From: Pilatotrama ljubarskyi
Taxonomy: Eukaryota; Basidiomycota; Agaricomycetes; Polyporales; Polyporaceae
Reading direction: 5' to 3'
Length of the DNA: 26,149 nt
Assembly: GCA_022385805.1 (NCBI GenBank)
Contig: MU277824.1
Span: forward strand, 1-26,149
Position numbers and translations under genes: made by a program
Part shown: in pieces, positions 15,189 through 26,058 of the stretch
Layout of the letters: each line of letters begins with the position of its first letter
Position numbering within the stretch: position 1 is the first letter of the stretch
The notes under the pieces: model-generated
The model's database searches: none
The model's input: the letters and a program-made list of their open reading frames with translations, nothing else
Told to the model about the DNA's origin: nothing

Positions 15189-15653
15189 TGGCAGTCATCG
15201 CGGCTATATGGATTGAGTGCGTCGTCCTTTCTGGTAAGCGAAAGCCGATGAGCTTCACTCTGATCATTGACACAAGACCAGCGAATTGGAGACCTGTGAG
15301 CTATTCCTCCGAGCCTGTTCGTCTCTTCGTGGAATTGAGGGCGTAGCATAGGGCTATCATGCTGTATGACATGATCGTGCTGGCAATTCAGCAGACCTTG
15401 TTTGCTGGCTCTCGTGAGTGTGTGGTACTATAGTGTAAGTGCGCACCATCCCTAAGAACGTTAAGCCTTATAAGTCGCATGACCTGATCATGATGCGCTC
15501 ACTGTGGTGCATATCAAGGAGGCTGACTGCGTTCCTATCTCGTCTATATGTGGCGACGCCATTCTTCTTCCCCACTCCTCCACGACGGGTACATTGGTTA
15601 GCAAACTTGCGACTCTCTGCACGCACCTCGTAGTGGCGAACGACGTCGAAGAA
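15189..15653. other. Spacer between the lyase and the BTB gene, open in frame near its 3' end
   Basis: No separate gene is recognised. The 57 codons before the BTB start (15483-15653) are open in the BTB frame but contain no ATG, with an in-frame stop at 15480-15482. This is either 5' leader that is open by chance or coding sequence joined to an upstream exon that I could not find. Confidence 0.4.
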
Positions 15654-16837
15654 ATGACAGACGAGATGCTTCCGAGCTCCCCACTCAGTAGCGCCGGATT
15701 CTCTGATGTTGATACTTCCGTCTCAGCAGGTCCATCCAGCGAGCGACATCCAACGCTCTATTACGACGATGGCACGGTGGTATTGTCGGCGTTGACCCAG
15801 GATGGCTCCCGGCAGTACTTCAGAGTGCATAGGTCTATCCTCTGCCGGCACTCCCCTGTGATCGCGGACATGTTCGCCATCCCGCCCCTCCTAGCAAAAG
15901 GCTCGAGGAATTGTATTGCCGAATCCTACGACGGCGTCGTGCACGTCCAGATGCCTGACAGCGCAGAGGAGCTGACGAGCTTCCTGATGATGTTTTACGA
16001 CCCCCTGTGAGTCGCAGCCTCTCAGCGTGCGCATATTTGCCACGCCTACGCCACCATGAGACGGGCCACTCACCTGCCTTGGATTCCACACACAGCGGCA
16101 CCGCGTACAAACGGTTCGACCCGAACACCCCTGTGCTCGTCGAGGGCGCGCTCAAGCTCGCGATGAAGTACGAGTGCGACGCGCTCCGGCGGCGCATCAT
16201 CGAGAGCATCGAGGCGGACTGGCCGCAGACGCTCGCGCAGTGGGACGCACGCCGCGCCGAGGCGGTCATCCTCCGCTCCGAGCACTCCCTCCAGCTCACG
16301 GGCAAGGTTGACGGGCGGTACCTCGACGACCGACTGCCCGAGCCCGCGTCCGCGATTCGGATCGCGAGCGATCACGGCATCACGAGCATCCTCCCCGCCG
16401 CGTTCTACCAGCTCGCGCTCCTGAGCACCGACGCGGACTGGGATGCGTACCGCGCGAATCCTGGGAAGCACCTCCGCTTTGGAGCGCGGACCGCCCGCTG
16501 GAGGTTGCTGGACAAGCGCGACCTGATGCGGCTCGTGCACGGGCAGAAGCTCCTTGCAGCTCACACACGAGCCATAGGGACAGATATCTTCGGGCTCAGG
16601 TGTCAACGCGGAGTGAAGGGGTGCACGAAGGCTCGCAACGATTGCTGGAAGTACTTTCAGGAGAACGCGCCAAACTCCATGGACGACCCGCTGGACATCC
16701 TGCACGACTGCATGCGTCTGGACACGCTCTTCACCGATCTTCCGTGCGCGGCCTGCACGGCTGAGATCACCGTCATGGCCGAGAAAAAGCGGCGCGAGCT
16801 GTGGAGGAGCCTCCCCGCCGTGTTTAACCTTCAGTGA
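15654..16837 (+). CDS. BTB/POZ domain protein
   Basis: Two exons, 15654-16006 and 16096-16837, joined over an 89-nt intron with donor GTGAGT and acceptor CACACAG; 364 aa. After a Ser-rich leader, residues of about 35-150 show a BTB/POZ pattern: LYYDDGTVVLSA, then FRVHRSILCRHSPVIADMF and a later segment EELTSFLMMFYDPL, resuming after the intron with VLVEGALKLAMKYECDALRR. BTB folds mediate dimerisation and can serve as adaptors for cullin-3 ligases. Basidiomycetes carry many expanded, largely uncharacterised members of exactly this architecture (BTB followed by about 200 residues ending in a Cys-containing segment, here CAAC near the end). The ATG at 15654 is the first in frame; a longer N-terminus would need a non-ATG start or an unseen exon. 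The partner and process are unknown. Confidence 0.82.
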
Positions 16838-17105
16838 TATCAGGAGGTTGTTTGACGGTATTCGCGGGTTCGTGCGCCAGAGTATCCCGATGAGATAGGT
16901 GTGCTTGTATGTTCGCTCGGATTGTGTGCTTTGCTGTATCTACTATTGGTCGTATTTGCCTCGTCGTCGCACACAGCGTTTTTGGGGACAGATCTAGGAT
17001 ACAACAAACGTTTATGTCTCTCGCCGTCATGAATACTTCTCCTCGGGCAATCCCGGCGAACAGTCTTGCTGACATTCAGATAGCCGGGGCGCTCACTTCA
17101 TCGTA

Positions 17106-17530
17106 CTATCCCGTCCCCAGATGCTGGATAAGCGCCCAGGGTGACCCCAGAAGCTGGACATTGCCTTGTAGCTTAGCACGATCGCACCGTACACACATCC
17201 TTTCTGTATGGCCGCATGGAGCTCAATGGGCTGCTTGGTATTCCAGGAAGTTGGGTGAGGAAATCAAGACCTGTGAGCAAAGTAACAGAAGGTGAATGTC
17301 TCCAGGCCGTATGGCGCTTAGGTTTCCAGATTCCCGGGTCAGAGGGCTTTCTGCTGGCTCTCATCTCCTGTATGTGCATTTTTGTGCAAATCTTCTTGCA
17401 GGAAGCCTTAGGGGATACAGTGGCCATGCCTGAAAAACAAGCAGAATGAATTTTGGAGATGTTTTGGGACTGCTATGTCGAAACTGAGCCCGAAATTCTG
17501 TTGGGCGTCCAGCATCTGGGGACGGGATAG
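17106..17530. mobile_element. Tc1/mariner-type MITE, 425 bp, TA target duplication
   Basis: 17106-17128 is the exact reverse complement of 17508-17530 (23 bp, starting CTATCCCGTCCCCAGATG), and both ends abut TA (17104-17105 and 17531-17532). The inverted repeat continues inward with CGCCCA after a 4-base offset. Near the left end a similar CCCCAGAAGCTGGA (17145-17158) echoes the terminus CCCCAGATGCTGGA. TA duplication is the hallmark of Tc1/mariner transposons. No transposase is encoded; the open frames inside are short and unrecognised, so the element depends on a helper elsewhere. The perfect ends suggest a fairly recent insertion. Confidence 0.85.
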
Positions 17531-17762
17531 TAATGGTACCGGACAGCGCGTGCTGCGCACGAAAGATCGCTCGAACAATAAACAACAGATGGATACGTGC
17601 GACTATCCTACACGCGCAAGTGAGAGTAACAAATCGACGACGGGAGATGACGGAAGCTTGAGAACTCGGGCTGAAACAGAGCGATCTAGGGTCGGAGATG
17701 CGGAGCGGCTCAGGCGGAGAGAGGAGGGTAGCACTTGTAGGCTACGCGCAGACGGAGAGGAG

Positions 17763-17790
17763 AAGGGAAGGGGAAGGGGAAGGGGGAGGA
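17763..17790 (+). repeat. Purine microsatellite of GGGGAA type
   Basis: A run of AAGGG/AAGGGG units (AAGGGAAGGGGAAGGGGAAG and on) lies downstream of the MITE in a larger purine-rich stretch. It is a simple-sequence repeat in non-coding DNA. Confidence 0.7.
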
Positions 17791-18144
17791 TGGAGAGTGA
17801 TGCAACGGGGATTACTGAGAAGTGTTGAAGATGCCAAGACGTGAATTCCCCGTCGAAGCACGTCAACAGAACGTTCAACTTTACATTTTACAGTACCATA
17901 TATAATGCGATTACATAGGAGAGAATGATGATCAATGCAGGACAGGACAGGATGAGGATGAGAATGCGGGATGTGATGAATGCGAGATGTGGGTCGTGGA
18001 TCGTGGAAAAAGGATCGGGTCATGGATGAAATGTGGTGGTTGGTGGAATGCGATCATCATAGGGGGGCGGGGAAAGTGCGCTGCGGGGAGTCGTGGACGG
18101 TCGTGATTCGTTACGTCGTCGTCGTGAGTCGTGGCGTGAACGAG

Positions 18145-21100
18145 TTACTTTTGGTGTTGCTGGCGGAGGAACGAGGCGTGCGCTTGCGCGCGGTCGCACT
18201 TCTTCGCAATACGCAGCGCGATCTCGTACGCGCGCTCGACAAGAGCGCGGGAGGGGCTCGTCGTGGGGGTATGGTCCAGCAGGTCTATCAAGGCTATATT
18301 AGCGATGCATTCCCGCGAGCTCGGCTACCAAATACTCACCACGATACTGCAAGACGTAGCGCATGACCCTCTGCGTGGGCTGGATAGCCAGGTCCCTCAC
18401 GCTTGCCTTCGCATCGTGCTCCGAATGCTTCTTTCCGTGGCCGTGCGCGCTCGCGCTCGACGAGTGGTGGGCGTTCGGGCGGTGATGCTGACAGTGCGCA
18501 TGCGTGGGAGAATGTGGGGACGTCGGCGACCCCGGCGAGCTCACGAGGCTCGGGAGGTTGCTCAGCGACGACGGCATGCTCTTCCGCTTCCACGCGTGCA
18601 TCGCGGAGACCGCCCGCGTCAGCCCGAGCCCGCTCACCGTCGACGCGTTCGCCTTGCTCCCGTGCCCGTGCATGCTCCTCGTCTGGCCAGGTCTCACCGG
18701 CGAAAAGTCGGAGTCTGATGGGAAGGGCGACGGCGGGACGGACAGGCCAAACGCGAGACCTGTGCCCAGCGCAGCGGTAAACATGCCGCTCCCGTGGCCG
18801 ATGCTCGAGCTGACCTCCGCGCCGTGCCCCACGTCCGACATCGTCGACGACAACGCGCGGCCGAGCGCGGCGGGCTTGTGCGCGGATGAGGCGCCGGTGT
18901 GGCTCCGTGTTCGCATCGAGAGGCGCATGCTTGGCGCGGGCGAGTCGTGCCCGTGGTTCGAAAGGCTGTCGTCCGCAAGCTTCTTCGTCAGCTTCCGTGT
19001 CGGTTTGAGGTTGGCGTCCTCCACGAAGAACTCGCCGACGACGCTGGACCACGCAACGAAGGCGGCCTCGAGCTCCTCTTCGCATCCAATAAAGGCGGCG
19101 CTGACACCCCATGCGCTTGGATCGTCCACGAGGTGAGTGAGCAAGGTTTCAGAAACACTCAGTAAGGCAGGAACGTGACGAGCGACCAGAGAAGCGTAGT
19201 GCGTCGAGAGCTCCGTGGAGGCAAGTTCGCGCAGACGTGCTTGGTAGTTCCGCTCCGTCTGCACAAGCTCGCGACAGCAGAAGAGCACCTGCCTCGCGGT
19301 CTTCCAGTCTTCCTCGTCGTCTTCGTCGGAGAGCCCCTCATCGTCCGAGTTCTCGCCATCCAGCTCGCGATCGAAATGTCCGACGCTGAAACGTGCACGC
19401 GACGGGGATCGTGTAGAGATGCCCATCTCGCGAGGACCCCCAAAGAAGAACGAGGAGCGCCTGTCCCGCGTGTCCAGAGTGGAATCCTCATCTCCGTGCC
19501 CAACCTGGCTGGGCGCCGCGCTGCGGCGGCCTGGGAGGCGTCCGCGCGCGAGTGCCATGCTCTCCTTCCGCAGGCGTTCGAGATGCTTCACAAGGACCTC
19601 CTCCGGCACGTCTGCCATAGCCAGCGTCCAACGCCGCATGGCATCCTCGCTCCTGTCCAGGGAGCCGCTGACTACGGCGAAGCCAGACGAAGACGAGCCT
19701 TGAACCCGAGACTCGGCCTGAGGAAGACTTGGACTGGACGTCGAGGAAGAGCCTGTGAGCGGCAGCGAGGAGCCCTTGTCGGCCTGCGGATCGGAAGAAG
19801 CGCCCCCGGTGAGCTCTGTTGGCGATGCGCACTCGACGTATGGGTTGAAGTGGTCTGTGCTGTTCTCTTCCCATGAGTGCCCGTTAAGTGTTGACAAGCG
19901 ATCAGATAATTCCGCGTCAAGAGCAAGTTGCGAGGACAGAGCTGCGACGGAGGTCGAGCACAAGCCAGTGCAGGCAAGTTCTGCGAGCGCACGCGATGAG
20001 CCCTTTCTCCGGACCTCGAAGATCGGATCCAACGTCAACCGCCGTGAAGGTGAAAGGTCTGTCGACTACGGAGGCCACGTTCCCGGGTGATGTCATGATT
20101 GACACAGCGCAGGCGAGATGTTCCAAGAGAAGGTGGGACGTGATGGGAGACGCATAACACAGGGTGCACGTCAGTACACGGGGAGATAACGCGCAACGAG
20201 CCAGGAAGCTTACGGAAGTGTACCATGAGGTTGGGTCCGGGCCGTACTCTTCGGGTTCGGCCTCCTCTGCAGCGTGTCGCGCTTCTTCAACGCTTGACCA
20301 TTCTCTGCTCCTCAGCGCCCGCTGACCCAGGCCATCTGGGGTAGATTTCGACCTGCCTAGTGCCGAGGCACGCGCTCCAGGTGGATACTGGTACGCGGCC
20401 GAGGGCGCCAGGGGCGGCCGCCGCTTGTGAAGCTTGTTCGTACCGCCGCTCTTGGTACTGTTGCGCGGGGAAAGCGAGGGCGAGATGGATTCAGGGGTGG
20501 TGAGAGCGGTGGATGCAGAGGAAAGCCAGGTGCTTCCCGAGCTGGACGTCGTGCAGCTGCTGTCGGTGGTATCGCTGCTCCGCGAGCTGGGCGGAGGTCG
20601 CTTCGTACCGACAAGCCCGCCATCGCTCACACTGCGGGTGGGCCTATAGGACCTGTTGCTCATGCTGGGGCTGCTACTTGACCTACTCTGGGAGCGGGAA
20701 GAGTCGTGTGTACCGAAGGCACGCGAAAGCAGGGAGCCGAAGAGCGAGGAGCCCAGGGGCAAGGACGGTGAGGAGTGTTGACGAGCCTTGTGCAGCTTGT
20801 TTCTACGATGGCGGAGTGAAGAGGCTTTACGCGTCGCTGGCTCCATGGAAAGACGAACGTGTGGGGCCTTCGATGTGGACGAAGTGTCATCGGCAAACGC
20901 AGTTGCAGACACTTGTGGGGAAGTTAATATCCCTCCGGGAACCGGCGCGTCCTCCGGCGAAGTCGCGGCGCCAGTGACGGTTGAGCGATACGAGTGGCCG
21001 ACGTCGGATTTCGAGTGGGAGAAGATGCGCGTGGCCGGTGAGATGTCGGTAGGAACCAATATCGAGACAGACTTTGGCCGGTCGTGCGTCGGAGACTTGG

Positions 21101-21516
21101 GGGGAACGGGGGGCGGTGCCGGGGACAGAGATTGCTGAGCGTGCATTGCTTTGCCACCTTCGTGATCGCTGGCGTTCGCATCTGCGGCGGGCGCGATAGG
21201 GGCCGCATGGGGAAGAGGAGGCAGAGGGCGATTCTGCGAAGGGCTGCATGGCGAAGGTGCATCTCTGCACGCTGTGACCGCTGAAGGGGCGTTAGCATGG
21301 ACAGGAAGCAAAGCTGATTCGGGACGTACGCGAAATGGCGGGCGCTTTGTGCGACGGCGCAATAGGCACGGCCGCTGGGAAGGACGCGAAGGTCACGTCG
21401 CGCGAGTCTACGGATGCATTGAGGGGCGCGAGGGCCGTCTTCGGCGAGTCGTATGGATTAAAAATTTCTGCAGGAAGAGATGCATAGGCGTGAATGGACA
21501 TGGGCCCGGAGTCCAT
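18145..21516 (-). CDS. Rho guanine-nucleotide exchange factor with split DH domain
   Basis: Four exons on the minus strand: 21516-21330, 21280-20214, 20065-18340, 18284-18145; 3120 nt, 1039 aa. DH (Dbl-homology) proteins activate Rho-family GTPases that control polarity and cell-wall growth. Residues 1 to about 670 are Ser/Pro-rich with SH3-like proline motifs (PPLPPL, PPPVPPKSP). The DH domain begins at R676 (RQVLFCCRELVQTERNYQAR) and ends with DLAIQPTQRVMRYVLQYR (974-993) joined over the last intron to DLLDHTP and a final helix ending at residue 1039. About 200 low-complexity Ser/His/Gly residues (about 770-970) interrupt it. No PH domain follows. The first intron (21281-21329) has GTACGT, GCTAAC and TTCAG signals; the second is long (148 nt). 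The start at 21516 is the least certain point, since a GTG-led frame continues upstream without an ATG; MSIHAY, five codons later, is an alternative. Confidence 0.82.
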
Positions 21517-23139
21517 GAATCCTTTGAAGCGATGTGGGGGATCTGCAGGCACCGAGGAGCGTTCGTGGGACACTCCGTGCTTCTGGCGGGCGTCGCGATG
21601 CAGGATGGGGAGAAAGGGGAGAACGCGACAGGAGGATGTGGTGTGGATGGGGACGTGGATGGGTGCTGTGGGTGTATGCGGGGTGTGCCTCTTGCGGGCG
21701 TCGTGCTATGGGGATGGCGGGATGGCCATGGAGCAGGGAGAGGAGATTTGTCCAGCCAAAGTGGACTCGGCGAAGGCGTCCCAGCGTTCGGCTGAGCGGC
21801 CTCTATATTCTGGCGTGACGACCGTCCTCTGCTTCTGACGTCACGCTGTCCCTTGCACTCGCCCTGTCCTCGGCACTCTCCCATTGGCCGCCACGTCCCC
21901 GGATCAACCGTTTCCGCTCGACGTTGCCTGGCTTTCGCCTGCTGCACATTCTCGCGCGCGCTCTTCTCGACGCTTCCAACTCTGCTCGTCCTCTCGTCCG
22001 TCCTCAGACACAGCTGCAACTCATAATCGATTGCCTCATCTCTTGCTTCAACCTCCTATGCGCGCTGTTCCAGAACATCTAGCCAGCCAGCAGACCGGCC
22101 TGGGCCCATGCCCCTCCAGCACAGATTCAGATCGTACTATCGCACTCTACGCGTATCTAGACTCGCCGAACCTTGCCCATCCTGCGGGCAGGCCGCCGGG
22201 CTGCGCATAACTAGTGACGCACACATCGCGTTCCACCTGCGTCCATGTCTTTTCCGTCCTGACCATCTTTGTTCGTTCTTCCTCGACCTTTCTAAGAAAT
22301 CAGCCACCTGCTTGGCCGCCTCAACCCTTCCCATGTCCGCCTTCGCGCGCGACCTCCTCGTAGCTTGAACCACAAGTCAGCGGCGGCTGAGCCTAAGCCA
22401 CAATACATCCTCCCCGGTCCAGACTGTTCGTATCGCCGCGCCTCCCTCTTGGGCCCTCTGTGCTGTTCGCACACGCCCTGGGTGGCTGCGGTCTGCCGCT
22501 CTGTACATCAGCAAGCCTCAAGCGAGCCCGCTGACGAGCGTGTGGCTTTCTGACCGCCCTGAGGTCCCACTCCACACACGCGTGGTCATCCCGTGCTGGT
22601 ATAGAATAGCCTTATCGCGCTTTTGCTGTCTTCTATCTAGTATCAACCAGGTCCCGCCGCGTTCCCTCCAAGCTCCGGATGCGTCCTCCGACTCGCCCAG
22701 GAGCACGGCGCGCAGTCGACGCGACATGAATGCGACATGTAAACGCGTCTGTCACATTGTAACGCGACGCGCCCATAGCCCCACTTGGCTCTGATCGCCG
22801 GTCCCGCCGAATAGGCCCCACGGGCCTGTGAGTCGCGAGTACTTCCCCTGCATACTGTGCGTAGCGCAATCTCAGCTTTCGCCTCAGTTCATCGCCGTCA
22901 TACAATCGCAAGGACCGCTGTACAAAGTCGCGAGAACAGCACGCCGCAGCTCGGAGTAGGTACACAGACCGCGCGGAACGCGCCTTTGCCGCAGAAATCG
23001 ACAGACACTACAGCCTCGATGTAGCCTCTCCTCATGCTCACGCTCCCGTCACGATAATCGGGAGTTGTAGGAGCTCCTCTGCGCCGGAACATTCAGAATT
23101 GTAGGCCGTGGGCCACGTTTGATAACCTCTGGCTCGCCG
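21517..23139. other. Intergenic region upstream of the RhoGEF, no recognisable gene
   Basis: This holds the RhoGEF promoter side and the 3' flank of RIB7. Frames such as a 203-codon Pro/Arg-rich one on the minus strand at 21408-22019 and several on the plus strand look like by-products of GC-rich composition and show no family motif. On the plus strand 21840-22060 is pyrimidine-rich, which could mark a plus-strand transcript start, but no convincing coding exon follows. Confidence 0.45.
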
Positions 23140-24304
23140 CTAGCAAACCTTGAGGGCCAGTACGGCGTCAGGCCCGAACGCCTCGGTCCGGACGTGCTGA
23201 AACGTCGGTAGCTTCGCGCCGCGCGACAGAGTCTATATCAGCTACATTGGACTTGCGCCGCAGGAGACAAGAGAACGGGTATACGTACTGCATCCGCGAC
23301 CAATTCAGCGCCGTATCCGACCCCTGCCGAACCCACGAGCGTCGGGGCGACGGTGATAACGAGCGCATCGACCGTCTTCTTACTATCTGGGTGCGTGGAC
23401 GTGGGTGTGCCGGCGGCGGAGAGGAAGGAGCGGATGACTCGCGCTCCGCCTTCGACCATGAGGGAACGCACTCCCAGCTCGTGCAACGCAGTCAGGAGGT
23501 CCGGAATTGCGATCACGCCTGCAAGGGATTGAACCCGGTCAATCCTGGACACTGGCTGCGCATAAGCGACATCTCGCAGAGGAGGTATACGTACCGGTGC
23601 GTTCATCTGCGTCCAGCTCAATGATGCGTGCACCCGCACTCTGCAACACTGCGCCACGCTTCGTGAACGCTTCGGTGCTTGCGACGCCCGTAGATGCACT
23701 CTGCGGCGCGCAAATGATCCAAGGTCTTCGACCATGGCCTGCCTGATAGTTTTGCAACAGCTTGCAGTCCGGGGACAAGCGCAGGTGGGTGTCGAGGATG
23801 ATCGGCCGAGGAAGACGATATTTGTGGGGATACCCAGTGGGTAATGAAGGCAAATGCCGCGCTACCGCCGCGAGATGCAACCCTGGTTCTCACGAAGCGG
23901 ACGGGCGACGATGGTGGACTTACTGTTCAGCTGAGGATTGTCGTTCAGTGCGGTACCAATCCCGACCAGGATCGCATCGTGTAACGTGCGCATCCTGTCG
24001 ACTTCTCACACTTCTGACCTCGGCGTCGTTTCGTTTCCACTCACCAGTGCGTCATCACCAGGCTCTCCTTCCCGCTCAACGCGAGCTGCTTGCCGGCGGC
24101 GCCGGCGATCTTCGCGTCAAGGGATTGTGCAAACGTGAGCGTCACGTAAGGACGAAGTCCGTCAGGCGATTGGGGACTTGGAAGTTCCGCCCCACGCGAG
24201 GGGTTGTAAATGGAAGGATGACTATCCTCGGATACGGACAACCCGTATAGGTCCAGGAGGAAGGAGGGTGGTCGAGGCAGGGAATGACTCTGCGATGATG
24301 ACAT
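23140..24304 (-). CDS. RIB7: 2,5-diamino-6-ribosylamino-pyrimidinone 5'-phosphate reductase (riboflavin synthesis)
   Basis: Five exons on the minus strand: 24304-24045, 23994-23924, 23861-23595, 23518-23289, 23232-23140; 921 nt, 306 aa. RIB7 uses NADPH to reduce the ribosylamino side chain to ribitylamino in the fungal riboflavin pathway, in the cytosol. Motifs in order: RPYVTLTFAQSLDAKIAG (51-68), HDAILVGIGTALNDNPQLNT (92-111, spanning an intron), RLPRPIILD, RPWIICAP, GVRSLMVEGGARVIRSFL (215-232) and the C-terminal HVRTEAFGPDAVLAL. These make up the reductase (DHFR-like RibD C-terminal) fold. Borders were fixed by phase: for intron 3 the GTACGT donor pairs with CTTGCAG (23519-23594), which rules out the longer frame running through it, and for intron 2 the acceptor GCGGTAG gives the expected LNTRHLP. 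The ATG at 24304 is the first in the open frame. No regulatory site was identified. Confidence 0.9.
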
Positions 24305-25654
24305 GATGTCTGCGCCTCACTGGAGACGCACGGCACGTTAGCGATAGCCTCGCTGTGAGAATGGGTGAGAAGGACAGGAAGGACAGGAAACCCTGCGTCG
24401 GCCGCCATTGAAATCTGATACTCACCGAACCTGAGAGGATTTGCACGGTGAGATAAGACGAGTCGCAGCGAAGAGGCCTCCTTACAAGCCGCCGGACACA
24501 TCAAGCATCAGGAGCCTTGGCGGTGTATGACCAAGGACTGACGACTTGCCTGCTATACAGAGCTCACGATGCCGCGAGGCATCCCGGACTCAATCGAACG
24601 CCAAGGCTCCAAGAAACACTACGAAAGGCAGTGGACGCCACACCTTCGCAAACTCCAGCACACCGAAATCGCAATGATGTGAGAGTCCACGGCAGTCCTG
24701 CGAACCGCGAGCCGGCGTAATACCTGCCCCCGGAGTGGGCCTGCCACGTCCACGCAAACGCAGCCAAAGATATCCACTCGCCTTACTGCCTGTACGTCAG
24801 ATGTCCCTCTTCGAACGTCGCGGACCTCGAGATCAGGCTTCCGAACACAGGCCGCCGATGCCGCAGCAGGAAAAGGCACGACAGTAGTAGCAGCGTGCAA
24901 CGAGAGAGATCGTTGGCAGCCTGCGCGCGCCGCCGCGCTCGTGTCACTCGCTGAGTCGCTCTCACGGCAGGCATGCCTCGATATGGACCGGTAACATTTT
25001 CGGTCAATAGTCGAACGAAGAGTTTTCCTTTGTCACAACTATATGCCGACAATGTGACAGGTCCGGTCGGAAATCTATGCTCGGGGTATGTTCTGAATAT
25101 TGTCCAGTCACGAGGATTAACTATGCTACCGTGCCATATTGAGCCAACAGGCGTCTCATGGAACAAAGGATGTGACGCCGATGTGACTGGACAATAGTCG
25201 TATAATGGTTTACCTTTGGGCTGGAGGCATATCCGTCTCATAGTCGAGTGTAAGTCAAAATATGTGACCAGAACATACGCGGCTCATGTGTAAACTCCGA
25301 ATCCAGGTGAATAGCGGGCGCTCCAAGAATGCAGGAGGCGCTGAAGCATGCGGGTTGGCAGCGCCCGAGAGAGTTCTCGGCCGAGGAGTCGTCCTGCCTA
25401 TGCCTCCTCCCAGTCGGTACATGAGCTTCCTGTACGCGATGTAAATGATATCTTGCAATGTGTAGCGCACACAATCGCGCCGGAGGTTGACCCGTTCGTC
25501 CGTCGCGACTCGCAAGATGCATCTGTCCGCACCGTACAGGTGCGGTCCCGTAAGCTCCGCAAGTCTCGACAAGAGTCCTATAGGCTACCCCGATGCTACG
25601 CCATGCGAGGCAACGCGAGACGAAGCTTCCCTAGCCCGCCTGGTCAGCCGCAGC
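24305..25654. other. Gene-poor region containing an inverted-repeat cluster
   Basis: No gene is recognisable. Frames on the minus strand at 24783-25241 and 25255-25572 have no family motif, and the first runs through the inverted-repeat cluster at 24985-25196. The 5' flank of RIB7 lies at its left end. Confidence 0.45.
24985..25196. repeat. Alternating inverted-repeat cluster (possible miniature element or elements)
   Basis: Two nested pairs are visible. Pair 1: 24985-25003 against 25046-25064, a 19-bp inverted repeat with three mismatches (right arm CCGACAATGTGACAGGTCC). Pair 2: 25098-25111 against 25183-25196, a perfect 14-bp inverted repeat (TATTGTCCAGTCAC). All four arms contain a related GTGAC-GG-like core in alternating orientation. 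In addition CAATAGTCG occurs after the first arm (25005-25013) and in the last (25192-25200), with a partly conserved tail. The second pair can be read as an element with TA at both ends. There is no coding content. Confidence 0.6.
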
Positions 25655-25987
25655 TCGACCGTCGAAACTCCCACCTCACGTCACCCGACCCCCATCGCCC
25701 CCACCGACATCACCCCGACTGACACGACCCCGACCAGCACAACCCCGACCCGCGCCGCCCCGACCTATGTCGCTTCGGTCCACGCCCGCCTCAACCCACG
25801 CCGCTTCGGTCCACGCCGCCTCGACCCATCCCGCTTCCTACCATGTCGCACCGCGCCCCGCCCCTGCGCGCCGTTCCAGGCCGCACCATACCACCTCATC
25901 CGCCACCAAGCCATGCCGCCTCATCACAATGGTCCCTTGGCAACTGCTTCGCGCCACGCCGCCTCGCGCCACACATCGCCACACCGC
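25655..25987 (+). repeat. C-rich, strand-asymmetric degenerate repeat region
   Basis: From about 25655 to the window end the plus strand is dominated by C with few T. Degenerate units recur: CACCCCGAC/CGACCCCGAC forms near 25700-25760, then CGCTTCGGTCCACGCCGCC forms near 25768-25830. The strong skew and short imperfect units point to minisatellite DNA. Confidence 0.6.
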
Positions 25988-26043
25988 GCCGCACCGTCCC
26001 GCGCCACCGCGCCACGCCGCACCGTCCCGCGCCACCGCGCCAC
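25988..26043 (+). repeat. 28-bp tandem repeat, two copies
   Basis: GCCGCACCGTCCCGCGCCAC followed by CGCGCCAC starts at 25988 and again, identically, at 26016. The spacing is 28 bases. It is part of the larger C-rich minisatellite region. Confidence 0.85.
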
Positions 26044-26058
26044 GCCGCCCTGCTCCGC

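Larger units (their letters stand above)
16838..18144. other. Convergent intergenic region carrying a MITE and a purine-rich stretch
   Basis: This lies between the stop of the BTB gene and the stop of the minus-strand RhoGEF. It holds a 425-bp TA-flanked inverted-repeat element (listed separately) and a purine-rich stretch at 17640-18075 with GGGGAA-type and GGACA-type short repeats. No further gene is recognisable. Confidence 0.6.

Noticed and set aside
21408..22019. 203-codon minus-strand frame upstream of the RhoGEF
   Set aside because: It overlaps RhoGEF exon 1 in another frame, is Pro/Arg-rich without family motifs, and does not join to exon 2 in phase.
23519..23735. Long minus-strand frame reading through into RIB7 exon 4 (starting MVEDLGSF)
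   Set aside because: The region 23519-23594 is an intron with GTACGT donor and CTTGCAG acceptor; reading through it breaks the conserved order of RIB7 segments.
23883..23923. Alternative 41-nt second intron of RIB7 (acceptor AACCAG)
   Set aside because: It is very short and gives NRLHLAAVARHLP; the downstream acceptor GCGGTAG gives the family-like LNTRHLP in the same frame.
24783..25241. 152-codon minus-strand frame
   Set aside because: It has no family motif and runs through the inverted-repeat cluster, which explains part of its apparent internal repetition.
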